From Kibdelosporangium sp040675465 (GTDB taxonomy: Bacteria > Actinomycetota > Actinomycetes > Mycobacteriales > Pseudonocardiaceae): a DNA stretch of 64,000 nucleotides. Positions 43,726-53,101 of the stretch are shown here, one piece after another; positions within the stretch are counted from its first letter, which is position 1; each line of letters begins with the position of its first letter. Below the pieces are notes generated by a model, which saw nothing but the letters and a program-made list of their open reading frames with translations, had not been told where the DNA came from and did no database searches. The stretch covers positions 124,001 to 188,000 of the forward strand of contig NZ_JBFAPA010000012.1 in assembly GCF_040675465.1 (NCBI RefSeq), written 5' to 3'. The position numbers and the translations under genes were made by a program.

Positions 43726-44908
43726 CCAGGGTCTCGTCCAGCCAGTCGAAGATGATCTGGTGCGCTCGGGACATCGCGCCCATGTGGCAGTGTTCGCCCG
43801 CGCCGTCGGCCTCCTTCAGCCGGACCAAGGTGGTCTTGGCGCTGGTCATCGCCTCGGCGGCCTTCTCCGGCTGTCCCTTGAAGAACTGGTCGTTCTCGGC
43901 GTCGAGGACCAGGGCCGGCGCGGTGATCCGGTCGGCCACACCGTCCAATGTGTACAGTTTGAACGCGCGCTCCAGATCGGCGTAGGTGTCCACTCCCATG
44001 GCCCACACGCCGTTGCGCATCGCCCACCGGATCTGGGTGTTGACCGACATGAAGAACTGCAGCACCGGCAGGGTGACGTCGTCGCGGCCCTCGTTCATCC
44101 ACTGGGCCACGAAAGGCGGCACGGAGTCGCGGATGGCGGCGTGGAAGTCGAAGATGCCGTCGTCCAGGATCACCGCGGCAGGCCTCTGGTCGAACGCGGC
44201 GGCCCGCGCGACGAGGTAACCGCCGAGGCTGTAGCCGAACAACGCCGTCTCGCCGATCTCCGGGCGGGTCTGCGTGTAGTCGAGCACCGGTGTGATCACG
44301 GCCTCCCAGTCGGGCCGGAACACCAGGCGTTGCTTGCGCAGCGCGGCCCCCTGACCTGGGCCGTCGAACGCGAGCACGTGGTAGCCGCGGGCGAGCGCGG
44401 CGGCGGCGATGGCGAAGTAGGACTCCTCCAGGGTCGAGTCGTAGCCGCTGTTGTAGATCACGGTCGGCCGCGGCTGGTCGTCCACGAGGTAGAGGTAGCC
44501 AGGCAGAGTCGTGTCCTCGTAAGGGATCTCGATCTCCTCGAAGCCGAAGCCGAACAGGCCGGCGGCGGTCACGAAGGTCTCGCGCGACTTGCCGGACAGT
44601 TCGGCCACTTCGGGGTCGTTGAACGGGTCGTCCCGGCGGTAGAACTCGGCCGTGCGGTAGTAGTTCGAGGCCCTGAGCAGGGCCTCACGAGCGCTCACCG
44701 AGTGTCCATTGTGGAGCGAATCCCGGCCGGCCGCCTCGGCGCGCCCGGCCGTCGCCTTCCACTCGCGGTGCCAGGCGGTCTCGTCGCCCTCCGGGATGCG
44801 CCCGGCGGTGGCCACGACCTCGCCGAGGTCCGCGCCGCCGTAGTTGGCGAACCCGGCGGCCCGCAGGGTTTCGAACGAGAAGGACTCGTCGTCGAACAGG
44901 AACTTCAT
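43709..44908 (-). CDS. Alpha/beta hydrolase (FrsA/DUF1100-like acyl-hydrolase)
   Basis: A 399-residue hydrolase with a helical N-terminal cap (1-150) and a hydrolase core. Oxyanion region: TVIYNSGYDSTLEE. Nucleophile: Ser in FGYSLGGYLVARAAAF. Acid: Asp in ALVLDAENDQFF. Base: His in GEHCHMGAMSRAHQ. The layout is that of 2,6-dihydroxypseudooxynicotine hydrolase and FrsA-like proteins; the substrate is unknown. It is divergent from a TetR gene over a repeat-rich 102-base region. Confidence 0.87.
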   Translation of the reverse strand: MKFLFDDESFSFETLRAAGFANYGGADLGEVVATAGRIPEGDETAWHREWKATAGRAEAAGRDSLHNGHSVSAREALLRASNYYRTAEFYRRDDPFNDPEVAELSGKSRETFVTAAGLFGFGFEEIEIPYEDTTLPGYLYLVDDQPRPTVIYNSGYDSTLEESYFAIAAAALARGYHVLAFDGPGQGAALRKQRLVFRPDWEAVITPVLDYTQTRPEIGETALFGYSLGGYLVARAAAFDQRPAAVILDDGIFDFHAAIRDSVPPFVAQWMNEGRDDVTLPVLQFFMSVNTQIRWAMRNGVWAMGVDTYADLERAFKLYTLDGVADRITAPALVLDAENDQFFKGQPEKAAEAMTSAKTTLVRLKEADGAGEHCHMGAMSRAHQIIFDWLDETLATGRR

Positions 44909-44929
44909 GGTGACCTCACTTGTTGCGAT

Positions 44930-44993
44930 GGAACGGAACCGTATCGTCCTTACGATAGCGCGGGTGGACGGCGAGACGCAACCGTTCCGTTCC
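44930..44993. promoter_or_regulatory. Nested operator repeats between hydrolase and TetR genes
   Basis: Outer arms GGAACGGAACCG (44930-44941) and CCGTTCCGTTCC (44982-44993) are inverted repeats matching at 11 of 12 bases. Each arm is itself a tandem GGAAC/GTTCC pair. Between them lies a perfect palindrome TATCGT-CCTT-ACGATA (44942-44957). The region covers both divergent promoters and fits TetR binding. Confidence 0.68.
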
Positions 44994-45010
44994 CCTGTTA
45001 CGCTCGCCTC

Positions 45011-45601
45011 ATGACCTCTCGACGACAGCCGGCGGGCAACGCGGTGCTGCAGGACGACGTCACCGAGGCCATCGCAGGCGCGTTCTTCGAAGAACTCGCG
45101 GACAACGGCTATGGCCGGCTGTCCGTCGACGCCGTCGCCCGCCGCGCGGGCGTGGGCAAGGCGGCCATCTACCGCCGCTGGAACTCCAAGGACCGGATGG
45201 CCGTCGAGCTGATCTCCGCCGTCGCGATCGCCGCCATCGACCTGCCCGACACCGGTTCACTGCGCGGCGACGTCCGCGAGTACCTGGCCAACGCCCGCGC
45301 GGCCCTGCAGCACCCCCTCGTCGCCAAGATCGTCCCGGACCTGCTGGCCGAGGCCAACCGAGCCGGCGACCTGGCCGAAGCCCTGCTCTCCGCCGTCCGC
45401 GACCCCCGCCGCGCCAAGGCCGCCGAGCTCCTGCACCGCGCCATCGCCCGCGGCGAACTCCCCGACGACACCGACATCGACCTCTGCCTGGACTTCCTGG
45501 CCGGCCCCCTCTACTGGCGCCTCACCGCCATCCACACCCCCCTGCCGGCCGGCTACCTCGACCGCCTCACCGACAAGACCGTCGCCGCCTTCCTGGCGTG
45601 A
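45011..45601 (+). CDS. TetR/AcrR family transcriptional regulator
   Basis: A 196-residue TetR repressor. HTH: SVDAVARRAGVGKAAIYRRWNSKDRMAVEL (about residues 38-67). The C-terminal domain matches the TetR_C_11-type effector domain (DLCLDFLAGPLYWRL). It is divergent from the alpha/beta hydrolase across nested palindromes, so it probably represses both genes. Confidence 0.9.
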   Translation: MTSRRQPAGNAVLQDDVTEAIAGAFFEELADNGYGRLSVDAVARRAGVGKAAIYRRWNSKDRMAVELISAVAIAAIDLPDTGSLRGDVREYLANARAALQHPLVAKIVPDLLAEANRAGDLAEALLSAVRDPRRAKAAELLHRAIARGELPDDTDIDLCLDFLAGPLYWRLTAIHTPLPAGYLDRLTDKTVAAFLA

Positions 45602-45681
45602 GACTTCTCCAGCCGGGATGTCGAGTTGGTGGGATGCTGATCGTCATTCTGTCGACCGGTACTGGTGGATGGAGGTTTGGC

Positions 45682-46047
45682 GTGTACTACATGCTGCTGA
45701 TCTACAACTGTGAGCCGCCCAAGCCCGGGGAGCCCGGGTTCGAGGAGGCGCTCAAGCGGGTGAACTCGTACGCCGACGAGCTGCGGCGGCGCGGAGTGTT
45801 TGTGTCCGGGCACCCGTTGGAGGCCGAGCGCACGGCCCGCACGGTCACGGTCCGCGAGGGGCGGACGTTGGTCACCGATGGACCGTTCACCGAGACACAC
45901 GAGCACCTCGGCGGCTACTACCTGCTCGACTGCGAGACGTTCGAGGAGGCGGTGGAACTCGCGGGGATGTGTCCGCTGGCCGAGGTCGGGTCGATCGAGG
46001 TCCGCCCGGTCGCCGGCATCCCCGGCCTCGCCGAGCACAGCGCATGA
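45682..46047 (+). CDS. YCII-related protein
   Basis: A 121-residue YciI-like protein: YYMLLIYNCE at the start, ERTARTVTVREGRTLVTDGPF and ETHEHLGGYYLLDCETFEEAVELA. GTG at 45682 is chosen because GGAGG lies seven bases upstream. YCII proteins are thought to be small enzymes or accessory factors; in actinobacteria they are often linked to ECF sigma factors, but no sigma gene is adjacent. It overlaps the next gene by four bases (ATGA). Confidence 0.85.
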   Translation: MYYMLLIYNCEPPKPGEPGFEEALKRVNSYADELRRRGVFVSGHPLEAERTARTVTVREGRTLVTDGPFTETHEHLGGYYLLDCETFEEAVELAGMCPLAEVGSIEVRPVAGIPGLAEHSA

Positions 46048-46862
46048 GGCTGGAGATCCTCGACCACGGGCACCGGCTGCGGGCGAAGCTGTTCATGGGC
46101 GCCACCGCCGCGATGTCTCGGGTGGACACGCCGGACATCGTGCGGACGTTGTTGTACCGCCCCGGGTTCATGACCCGCCCGCTGCTGGACCTGACCGCGC
46201 CCGCGATGCGCGGCCCGTCGTTCTGGACCGCGGGTGAACGCGAGTTCCTGGCGATGTCGATCGCCCGTACCCACGAGTGCCCGTTCTGCGTCGACACGCA
46301 CGCTCACCTGGTCGGCCTCGCCTCGCGGGGCGAGATCGGCCTCGACCGGCAGCGGCCCGAGGTCCTGGCCATCGCGAAGTTCCTCAGCGAACGCAACCAG
46401 GGCAGGCACGCCGACACCGACCTGCCAGCGGAAGCGGTTCAGCAGGCGCTGCGGGTGAACCTGGTCTGGGGCATCGTGAACCGGCTGGCCAACGCGTTCG
46501 GATTCCAGCTGCGGCCGGGCCAGCTGGAGACCGGCACGAAGAACCTGCATCGATTCGGCTACCGGTTCCCCGCCTTCCTGCTCGCCGAAGGCGGCCGCAG
46601 GACGGGCGACCCGATCGCCGATCTCAGGTACTCGGTCTTCGAAGGCCCCGGCGTCACCGATCTGACAACGCGACGAACCGCGGCCACCGGCGATGTCTGG
46701 GGCGGCTACGCGAAGACCGTTCGCGACGCCTCCTACCGGGTGACCGACGCCGACGTCGAGGCCCTGCGCGAGGCCGGGCACAGCGAGGACGCCATCTTCG
46801 AGGTCACCGTGGCCGCCGCGACCGGCGCCGCGCTGCGCACCTTCGAGTCCACTCAGGACTGA
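46044..46862 (+). CDS. Carboxymuconolactone decarboxylase/AhpD-like protein
   Basis: A 272-residue helical protein with an AhpD-type core. The redox motif is CPFCVDTHAHL (CxxC plus His), in a context like alkylhydroperoxidase AhpD. The C-terminal 130 residues resemble the second half of longer CMD-family proteins. It probably acts as a peroxidase-like or thiol-redox protein. It is translationally coupled to the YCII gene. CMD-family proteins are classic partners of ECF41 sigma factors; the ECF41 gene here lies 42 kb away. Confidence 0.82.
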   Translation: MRLEILDHGHRLRAKLFMGATAAMSRVDTPDIVRTLLYRPGFMTRPLLDLTAPAMRGPSFWTAGEREFLAMSIARTHECPFCVDTHAHLVGLASRGEIGLDRQRPEVLAIAKFLSERNQGRHADTDLPAEAVQQALRVNLVWGIVNRLANAFGFQLRPGQLETGTKNLHRFGYRFPAFLLAEGGRRTGDPIADLRYSVFEGPGVTDLTTRRTAATGDVWGGYAKTVRDASYRVTDADVEALREAGHSEDAIFEVTVAAATGAALRTFESTQD

Positions 46863-47061
46863 CTTTGTTCAGCTGCTGAACGAAATCGGCAACCCGGAGG
46901 AAACTTCGGGGCAACTCTTGACGCGTGCTCCCACGTGCCGTTAATTGGTTCAGGCAATGGACTAATTGCTGGGCGCGGGCTCTGGGGACGGAGGGAGGAG
47001 CCGCGGACATTCCGCGCATTTCGGGGGAACAACGCTGTCACACCCGAAGCAGGGAGAGTAG
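46863..47061. promoter_or_regulatory. Region upstream of the giant secreted protein
   Basis: This 199-base gap contains a perfect palindrome GTTCAGC-T-GCTGAAC (46867-46881) directly after the AhpD-like gene, too tight a loop for a good terminator and so possibly an operator. AT-richer sequence at 46940-46975 may hold a promoter for the downstream gene. Confidence 0.35.
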
Positions 47062-50000
47062 ATGTTCGGCAGAAGGATGGCGGCCGCGAGCAGACGGGTG
47101 ATGTCTGCCGTCGCGGTCGTACTCGCCGCCTTACCGGCGACGACCGCCGCAACGGCGGCCGCGGCGCCCGCCGCGGATCAGGCGTTCAAGGCGCTGGTGT
47201 TCTCCAAGACCGCGGGCTTCCGGCACGACTCCATCCCGGACGGCATCGCGGCGATCCAGAAGCTGGGGCAGGAGCACAACTTCACCGTCGACGCGACCGA
47301 GGACTCGGCCGCCTTCAACGACACCAACCTGGCGAAGTACCAGGTCGTGATCTTCCTTTCCACCACCGGTGACGTCCTGGACGACACCCAGCAGGCCGCG
47401 TTCGAGCGCTACATCCGCGCCGGCGGCGGCTACACCGGTATCCACTCCGCGGCCGACACCGAGTACGCCTGGTCCTGGTACGGCGGACTGGTCGGCGCCT
47501 ACTTCAAGCAGCACCCGGCCCCGCAACAGGCCACCGTCAAGGTCGAGGACCCCGCGCACCCGTCGACGCAGGGCCTGCCGACCACGTGGTCGCGGTTCGA
47601 CGAGTGGTACGACTACCAGACCAACCCGCGCGCCAACGTGCACGTGCTGACCTCGCTGGACGAACGGTCCTACACCGGCGGCACGATGGGCACCGACCAC
47701 CCCGACACCTGGTGCCAGGACTACGACGGCGGCCGCTCCTGGTACACCGGTCTGGGGCACACCAAGGAGAGCTACACCGAGCCGAACTTCCTGCACCTGA
47801 TCCTGGGCGGGATCCAGACCTCGGCGGGCGTCGTCCCGGCGGACTGCTCGGCCTCGCTGAACAAGAGCTTCGAGAAGGTCACCCTGGACGACAACACGTC
47901 CAACCCGATGATGCTGGACATCGCGCCGGACGGGCGGGTGTTCTACATCGACCGGCTCGGTGACGTGAAGGTGATCCGGCCGACCGGGGGCGTCGCGACC
48001 GCGGCGCACCTGGATGTGTTCACCGCCAACGAGAGCGGCCTGCTCGGCGTCACCCTCGATCCCGGGTTCGCCACGAACAACTGGATCTACCTCTACTACT
48101 CCCCCAACGGCAAGGACGTCGACCGGCTGTCCCGGTTCACCGTGAAGGCCGACTCCACCCTCGACCTGGCCAGCGAGAAGGCCGTGCTCGAAGTGCCGGT
48201 CCAGCGCGCGGAATGCTGTCACCACGGGGGTGGCATGGTGTTCGACAAGCAGACCGGCGACCTCTGGCTGGCCAACGGCGACAACACCAACCCGTTCGCG
48301 TCCGACGGCTACACCCCGATCGACGAACGCGCCGGCCGGTCCTCCTGGGACGCCCAGCGCACCGCGGGCAACACCAATGACCTGCGCGGCAAGGTGTTGC
48401 GCATCCACCCGCAGCCGGACGGGACCTACACCATCCCGGCGGGCAACCTCTTCGCGCCGGGCACGGACAAGACCCGCCCGGAGATCTACGCGATGGGGTT
48501 CCGCAACCCCTTCCGGATCGGCATCGACCCGAAGACGCACAAGCTCCTGGTCGCCAACTACGGCCCGGACGCCGGCAACCCGAGCGCGACCCGCGGCCCG
48601 GAGAACACCGTCGAGTGGGACATCTTGAACCAGCCGGGCAACTACGGCTGGCCGTACTGCGTCGGCAACAACAAGGCCTACAACGACTACGACTTCGCCA
48701 CCGGTGTCTCGGGTGCGGCGTTCGACTGCGCGAACCCGGTGAACAACTCCCCCAACAACACCGGTATGACCAACCTGCCCCCGGCGCTGCCGGCGATGGT
48801 CTACTACCACTACTCGCCCGACCCCGCGTTCCCCGAACTGGGCGGCGGTGGCGCGCCGATGGCGGGCCCGGTCTACCGGTACGACGCGGCGCTGAACTCC
48901 AGCCGCAAGTGGCCGGCCTACTGGGACGGCAAGGCGATCTTCGGCGAGTGGAACCAGAACAAGCTGTACTCGTTCCAGCTCAACGAGGACGGCAGCAAGC
49001 TGGTCGACATCAACTCCATCTTCGGCTCGTTCAGCTTCCTCAAGCCGATGGACATGAAGTTCGGCCCGGACGGCGCGCTGTACCTGATCGAGTGGGGGTC
49101 CGGCTTCGGTGGCGACAACACCGACTCGGGCGTCTACCGGATCGACTACGTGCAGGGCAACCGGGCGCCGATCGCGAAAGCCAGTGCGGACCGGACATCC
49201 GGGCCGGCACCGTTGACCGTCCACTTCTCCAGTGACGGTTCACGGGATCCCGACGGCACGCCGGTCACGTACGCGTGGGACTTCGATGGCAACGGCACCA
49301 CCGATTCCACCGAGGCCAACCCCACGTTCACCTACCAGAACAACGGGAACTTCAGCGCCACGCTGACGGTGTCCGACCCTGGTGGCCGGACGGCTACGGC
49401 GAACGTGCCGGTCGTGGTGGGCAACAGCGCGCCGACGGTAACGCTGAACCTGCCGCCGAACGGTGGTTTCTTCGACTGGGGTGACCAGGTCAAGTTCGGC
49501 ATCACGGTCACCGACCCCGAGGACGGCACGATCAACTGCACCGACGTCAAGCTGCAGTCGATCCTCGGCCACGACACGCACGGCCACCCGCTCGACCAGT
49601 ACACCGGGTGCTCGGGTGCGGTCCAGACCACGCTGTCGTCCGGGCACAGCGACGGCGACAACGTGTTCGCCGTGCTCGAGGCCTCCTACACCGACAAGGG
49701 CGGCGCCGGCGGCGCCTCGCCACTGACCGGCCGGGCACAGGCGATCCTGCAGCCCAAGCACAAGCAGGCCGAGTTCTTCGCGGCCACCGGCCGCACCGCG
49801 GACGGCACCGGCACCGGAAACCCGGGTGTGCAGGTGGAGACCGCGAGTGACACGCAGGGCGGGTTCAAGGACATCGGGTCCATCGAGGACGGTGACTGGT
49901 GGTCGTTCGACCCCACGAACCTGTCCAACGTGACCGCGCTCCGGTTGCGCACCGCGTCGGCGGGCACGGGTGGCGTCATCGAGGTGCACACCGGCGCCAC

Positions 50001-53000
50001 CGATGGCCCGCTGATCGGTTCGGTGACCGCACCGGGAACCGGTGACTGGCAGGTCTACACCAATGTCACGCTGAACCTCAGCAACCCGCCGACGAGCAGC
50101 GGCCCGTTGTTCTTCGTCGCCCGCAAACCCGCGGGCAGCGGCAACAACGGGGGCCTGTTCAACGTCAACTGGGTCGACTTCCTCGGCAAGGGCGTCACCG
50201 ACAACCAGCGGCCCGATGTGACCGTGTCCGGTACGCCGACCCGTGGAACCGCCCCGCTGACGGTGAACTTCCACGCCACCGCGACGGATCCCGAGGGTGA
50301 CACGCCGTTGACGTACGCCTGGGACTTCGGGGTCGCGGGCGCGCCGAAACCGTCCACTCCGGACGCCAGCTACACCTACCAGGTGCCGGGCAACTACGAG
50401 GCGATGGTCACCGTGACCGACGCCAAGGGTGCGTCCCGCAGCGAGCACGTGGCGATCACTGTGGACAGTCCGAACACGACATGCCTGTCCGGCAAGTCCG
50501 ATGGGTTCGACGGTCCGCTCGACCGGTCCAAGTGGACGGTCCTGCGGGAGAACCAGGACCTGGCCGTGTCCGGCGGCAGCCTGCACATCCCGACCGCACT
50601 GGCCGAGATCTACGGCACCGACAACAGCAAACCGGTGCCCAACCTGGTGCTGCAGCCGATGCCTTCGGGCACCTGGCAGGCGACCACCAAGGTCAGCATG
50701 GTGGCACGGGATGCCTACCAGCAGGCCGGTCTCGTGCTCTACGGCGATGACGACAACTACGCCAAGATGATGCTGGAGGCGCGGGGCACCAACGACGCGA
50801 ACGCGCGGGTCTTCCAGTTCGTCCGCGAGGAGAAGGGTGTTCCCAACGAGGTGGCCGAGTCCAACACGGGCAACCTCGGCGCGGCCTTCCCGGACACCGC
50901 GTACGTCCGGCTGGCCAGTGACGGCACGCACATCACCGCGGCCTACTCCGCCGATGGTGTGTCCTGGACGTCGATGCCGCAGACGGACAAGCTGATCGCG
51001 GGCATCACCAACCCGCGGATCGGCCTGATGTCGCTGGCCAGCACCGGGACCCGCCCGGTGGTGGACGCGGCGTTCGACTGGTTCCAGCTCGTGCCGGACG
51101 ACACCGCCACCCCGCCGTCGCCGAACGACGAGTTCGACGGCACCGCGCTGAACACCTGCCGCTGGGCCACGATCGTGCGGCCCGACCCCACCACCGAGCG
51201 GGTGACCGGCGGCAACCTGGAGATCGACACGCAGACCGGCGACATCTACGGCACCGGCAACACCGGTCCGCACAACTTCACCCTGCAGGCGCCGCCCAGC
51301 GGCGACTGGACGGTGGAGACGAAGGTCGACGGCAGCGCGTTGAACGAGCAGTACCAGCAGGCGGGGCTGATCGCGTACGTCGACGACGCGAACTACGTGA
51401 AGTTCGATTACATCACCGACAATACGGCCGGTGCGGCGGTCACGCGCCGGATCGAGCTGCGCGGTGAGGCGAACGACACGGTACTGGACCCGCAACCAGG
51501 GGCCAACAACCTCACGCAGGGTGTGTGGTGGCTGCGGATGGTCAAGCAGGGCAACACCTATCACGGGTTCTCCTCACCGGACGGTTCGGTGTGGACCGAG
51601 ATCGGTGCGGTGAGCAACCCCGCGGTGGCCTCCGCCAAGGTCGGCCTGTTCGCCTTCGGTGCCAACCAGACGGCGTCGAAGACGGCCAAGTTCGACTACT
51701 TCCACGCCTCGTGGGGCCAGCCCGCCGACGCGGAGGCGCCGGTGACCACGGCGGTCGCCAACCCGGCCGGGCCGGGCTGGTCGAAGACGCCGGTGACGGT
51801 CACGTTGACCGCCACGGACACCGGTAGCGGCGTGGACCGCACGGAGTACACAGTGGACGGTGGCAACTGGACGCCGTACACCGCTCCGTTCACGGTCAGC
51901 GCCGACGGCAACCACCAGGTGCAGTACCGTTCCGCGGACAAGGCGGGCAACGTCGAGGCCGCCAAGACCCTTGCGGTACAGGTGGACGCGACCGCGCCGA
52001 CGGCCACGGCCGCGACGACCCCGGCGGCGCCGGACGGTCAGAACGGCTGGTTCGTCTCCAGCGTGTCGGTCGCGGTGACCGCGGCGGACGCCACCTCTGG
52101 GGTGGCCAAGACCGAGGTCAGCATCGACGGCGGGGCCTGGACGGCGTACACCGACCCGGTCAGCATCGCCGCCGACGGTGCTCACACGGTCGGCTACCGG
52201 GTCACCGACACGGCGGGCAACACGTTCTCCGGGAGCCTGCCGGTGAACAAGGACGCCACCGCGCCGCTGACCACCGCCCAGTTCGCCGCGCCGAACGACG
52301 ACGGCTGGAACCCCGGCACCGTTCCCGTGACATTGTCCACAACGGACAGCGCGTCCGGGGTGGCGAGTACCCAGTACTCGCTCGACGGTGGACCGTGGAA
52401 GGCGTACACCGAGCCGGTGAACGTGACCGGCGATGGCACGCACACCCTGGCGTACCGCTCCGCCGACAAGGCGGGCAACGTCGAGGCGCAGAAGGCGGCC
52501 ACGGTGAAGATCGACGGCACCAAGCCGACGGTCCTCGTCTCGGGTGTGGCCGACGGGCAGATCTACGGCGACAGCCAGGATCTGCGGATCGGTTGGCAGG
52601 CCGTGGACTCGACCTCCGGGATCAAGACGGTGACCGGGTCGCTGGACGGCAAGGCGTATGCGTCCGGCACTCTGCAAGCCCTCTACGAGCTGGGCCTGTC
52701 CATCCACTCGCTGTCGGTGACGGCGGTGGACAAGGCCGGGAACCAGACCGTGCAGACGGTCACCTTCGGGGTCACCACGTCCACAAGGGACGTCGGCAAC
52801 CTGGTGGACCGGTTCAAGGCGGTCGGCTGGCTGTCCCAGGCGAACGCGAACAAACTGCAGAACCAGCTGACCAAGGTGCGTAAGGCCGAAGCCAACGGCA
52901 ACGACGCCAAGACGGTCAAGGAACTGCAGGCGTTCCGCACGCTGGCGAACAACCAGCAGACAGTGCCCGTGGCCGAGGTCCGCCAGACCCTGGTCCGCGA

Positions 53001-53052
53001 CACCGACGCGCTGATAGCCCGTTTGTCCGGTCCTACCGGAAGAGTCAAGTAG
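47062..53052 (+). CDS. Giant secreted multidomain protein: ThuA, sugar dehydrogenase, PKD, CBM, Ig-like, FIMAH
   Basis: A 1996-residue exported protein (signal peptide to about residue 33). Domains in order: ThuA-like (about 40-262; VFSKTAGFRHDSIPDGI); PQQ-type glucose/sorbosone dehydrogenase propeller (270-695; MMLDIAPDGRVFYIDRLGDV, ECCHHGGGMVFD); PKD (696-785); an unassigned beta domain (790-898); CBM6-like (899-1043; AEFFAATGR, IEDGDWWSFDP); PKD (1050-1140); two concanavalin-like DUF1349-type modules (1141-1350, 1354-1552); three OmpL47/Ig-like repeats (1558-1820; YRSADKAGNVEA twice); an Ig-like unit; and a FIMAH domain (1912-1990; NLVDRFKAVGWLSQANANKL). It probably binds and oxidises plant or fungal polysaccharide sugars outside the cell. 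No wall anchor is visible. Confidence 0.92.
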   Translation: MFGRRMAAASRRVMSAVAVVLAALPATTAATAAAAPAADQAFKALVFSKTAGFRHDSIPDGIAAIQKLGQEHNFTVDATEDSAAFNDTNLAKYQVVIFLSTTGDVLDDTQQAAFERYIRAGGGYTGIHSAADTEYAWSWYGGLVGAYFKQHPAPQQATVKVEDPAHPSTQGLPTTWSRFDEWYDYQTNPRANVHVLTSLDERSYTGGTMGTDHPDTWCQDYDGGRSWYTGLGHTKESYTEPNFLHLILGGIQTSAGVVPADCSASLNKSFEKVTLDDNTSNPMMLDIAPDGRVFYIDRLGDVKVIRPTGGVATAAHLDVFTANESGLLGVTLDPGFATNNWIYLYYSPNGKDVDRLSRFTVKADSTLDLASEKAVLEVPVQRAECCHHGGGMVFDKQTGDLWLANGDNTNPFASDGYTPIDERAGRSSWDAQRTAGNTNDLRGKVLRIHPQPDGTYTIPAGNLFAPGTDKTRPEIYAMGFRNPFRIGIDPKTHKLLVANYGPDAGNPSATRGPENTVEWDILNQPGNYGWPYCVGNNKAYNDYDFATGVSGAAFDCANPVNNSPNNTGMTNLPPALPAMVYYHYSPDPAFPELGGGGAPMAGPVYRYDAALNSSRKWPAYWDGKAIFGEWNQNKLYSFQLNEDGSKLVDINSIFGSFSFLKPMDMKFGPDGALYLIEWGSGFGGDNTDSGVYRIDYVQGNRAPIAKASADRTSGPAPLTVHFSSDGSRDPDGTPVTYAWDFDGNGTTDSTEANPTFTYQNNGNFSATLTVSDPGGRTATANVPVVVGNSAPTVTLNLPPNGGFFDWGDQVKFGITVTDPEDGTINCTDVKLQSILGHDTHGHPLDQYTGCSGAVQTTLSSGHSDGDNVFAVLEASYTDKGGAGGASPLTGRAQAILQPKHKQAEFFAATGRTADGTGTGNPGVQVETASDTQGGFKDIGSIEDGDWWSFDPTNLSNVTALRLRTASAGTGGVIEVHTGATDGPLIGSVTAPGTGDWQVYTNVTLNLSNPPTSSGPLFFVARKPAGSGNNGGLFNVNWVDFLGKGVTDNQRPDVTVSGTPTRGTAPLTVNFHATATDPEGDTPLTYAWDFGVAGAPKPSTPDASYTYQVPGNYEAMVTVTDAKGASRSEHVAITVDSPNTTCLSGKSDGFDGPLDRSKWTVLRENQDLAVSGGSLHIPTALAEIYGTDNSKPVPNLVLQPMPSGTWQATTKVSMVARDAYQQAGLVLYGDDDNYAKMMLEARGTNDANARVFQFVREEKGVPNEVAESNTGNLGAAFPDTAYVRLASDGTHITAAYSADGVSWTSMPQTDKLIAGITNPRIGLMSLASTGTRPVVDAAFDWFQLVPDDTATPPSPNDEFDGTALNTCRWATIVRPDPTTERVTGGNLEIDTQTGDIYGTGNTGPHNFTLQAPPSGDWTVETKVDGSALNEQYQQAGLIAYVDDANYVKFDYITDNTAGAAVTRRIELRGEANDTVLDPQPGANNLTQGVWWLRMVKQGNTYHGFSSPDGSVWTEIGAVSNPAVASAKVGLFAFGANQTASKTAKFDYFHASWGQPADAEAPVTTAVANPAGPGWSKTPVTVTLTATDTGSGVDRTEYTVDGGNWTPYTAPFTVSADGNHQVQYRSADKAGNVEAAKTLAVQVDATAPTATAATTPAAPDGQNGWFVSSVSVAVTAADATSGVAKTEVSIDGGAWTAYTDPVSIAADGAHTVGYRVTDTAGNTFSGSLPVNKDATAPLTTAQFAAPNDDGWNPGTVPVTLSTTDSASGVASTQYSLDGGPWKAYTEPVNVTGDGTHTLAYRSADKAGNVEAQKAATVKIDGTKPTVLVSGVADGQIYGDSQDLRIGWQAVDSTSGIKTVTGSLDGKAYASGTLQALYELGLSIHSLSVTAVDKAGNQTVQTVTFGVTTSTRDVGNLVDRFKAVGWLSQANANKLQNQLTKVRKAEANGNDAKTVKELQAFRTLANNQQTVPVAEVRQTLVRDTDALIARLSGPTGRVK

Positions 53053-53060
53053 TCCAGCGA

Positions 53061-53083
53061 GGGGCGGGGCCCGGCCCCGCCCC
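53061..53083. terminator. GC hairpin after the giant secreted gene
   Basis: Perfect ten-base stem GGGGCGGGGC (53061-53070) with GCCCCGCCCC (53074-53083) and a three-base loop, eight bases after the stop codon. Readthrough into the next gene, 19 bases on, is possible. Confidence 0.7.
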
Positions 53084-53101
53084 TCCCGGCAGGGAGTTCC
53101 C

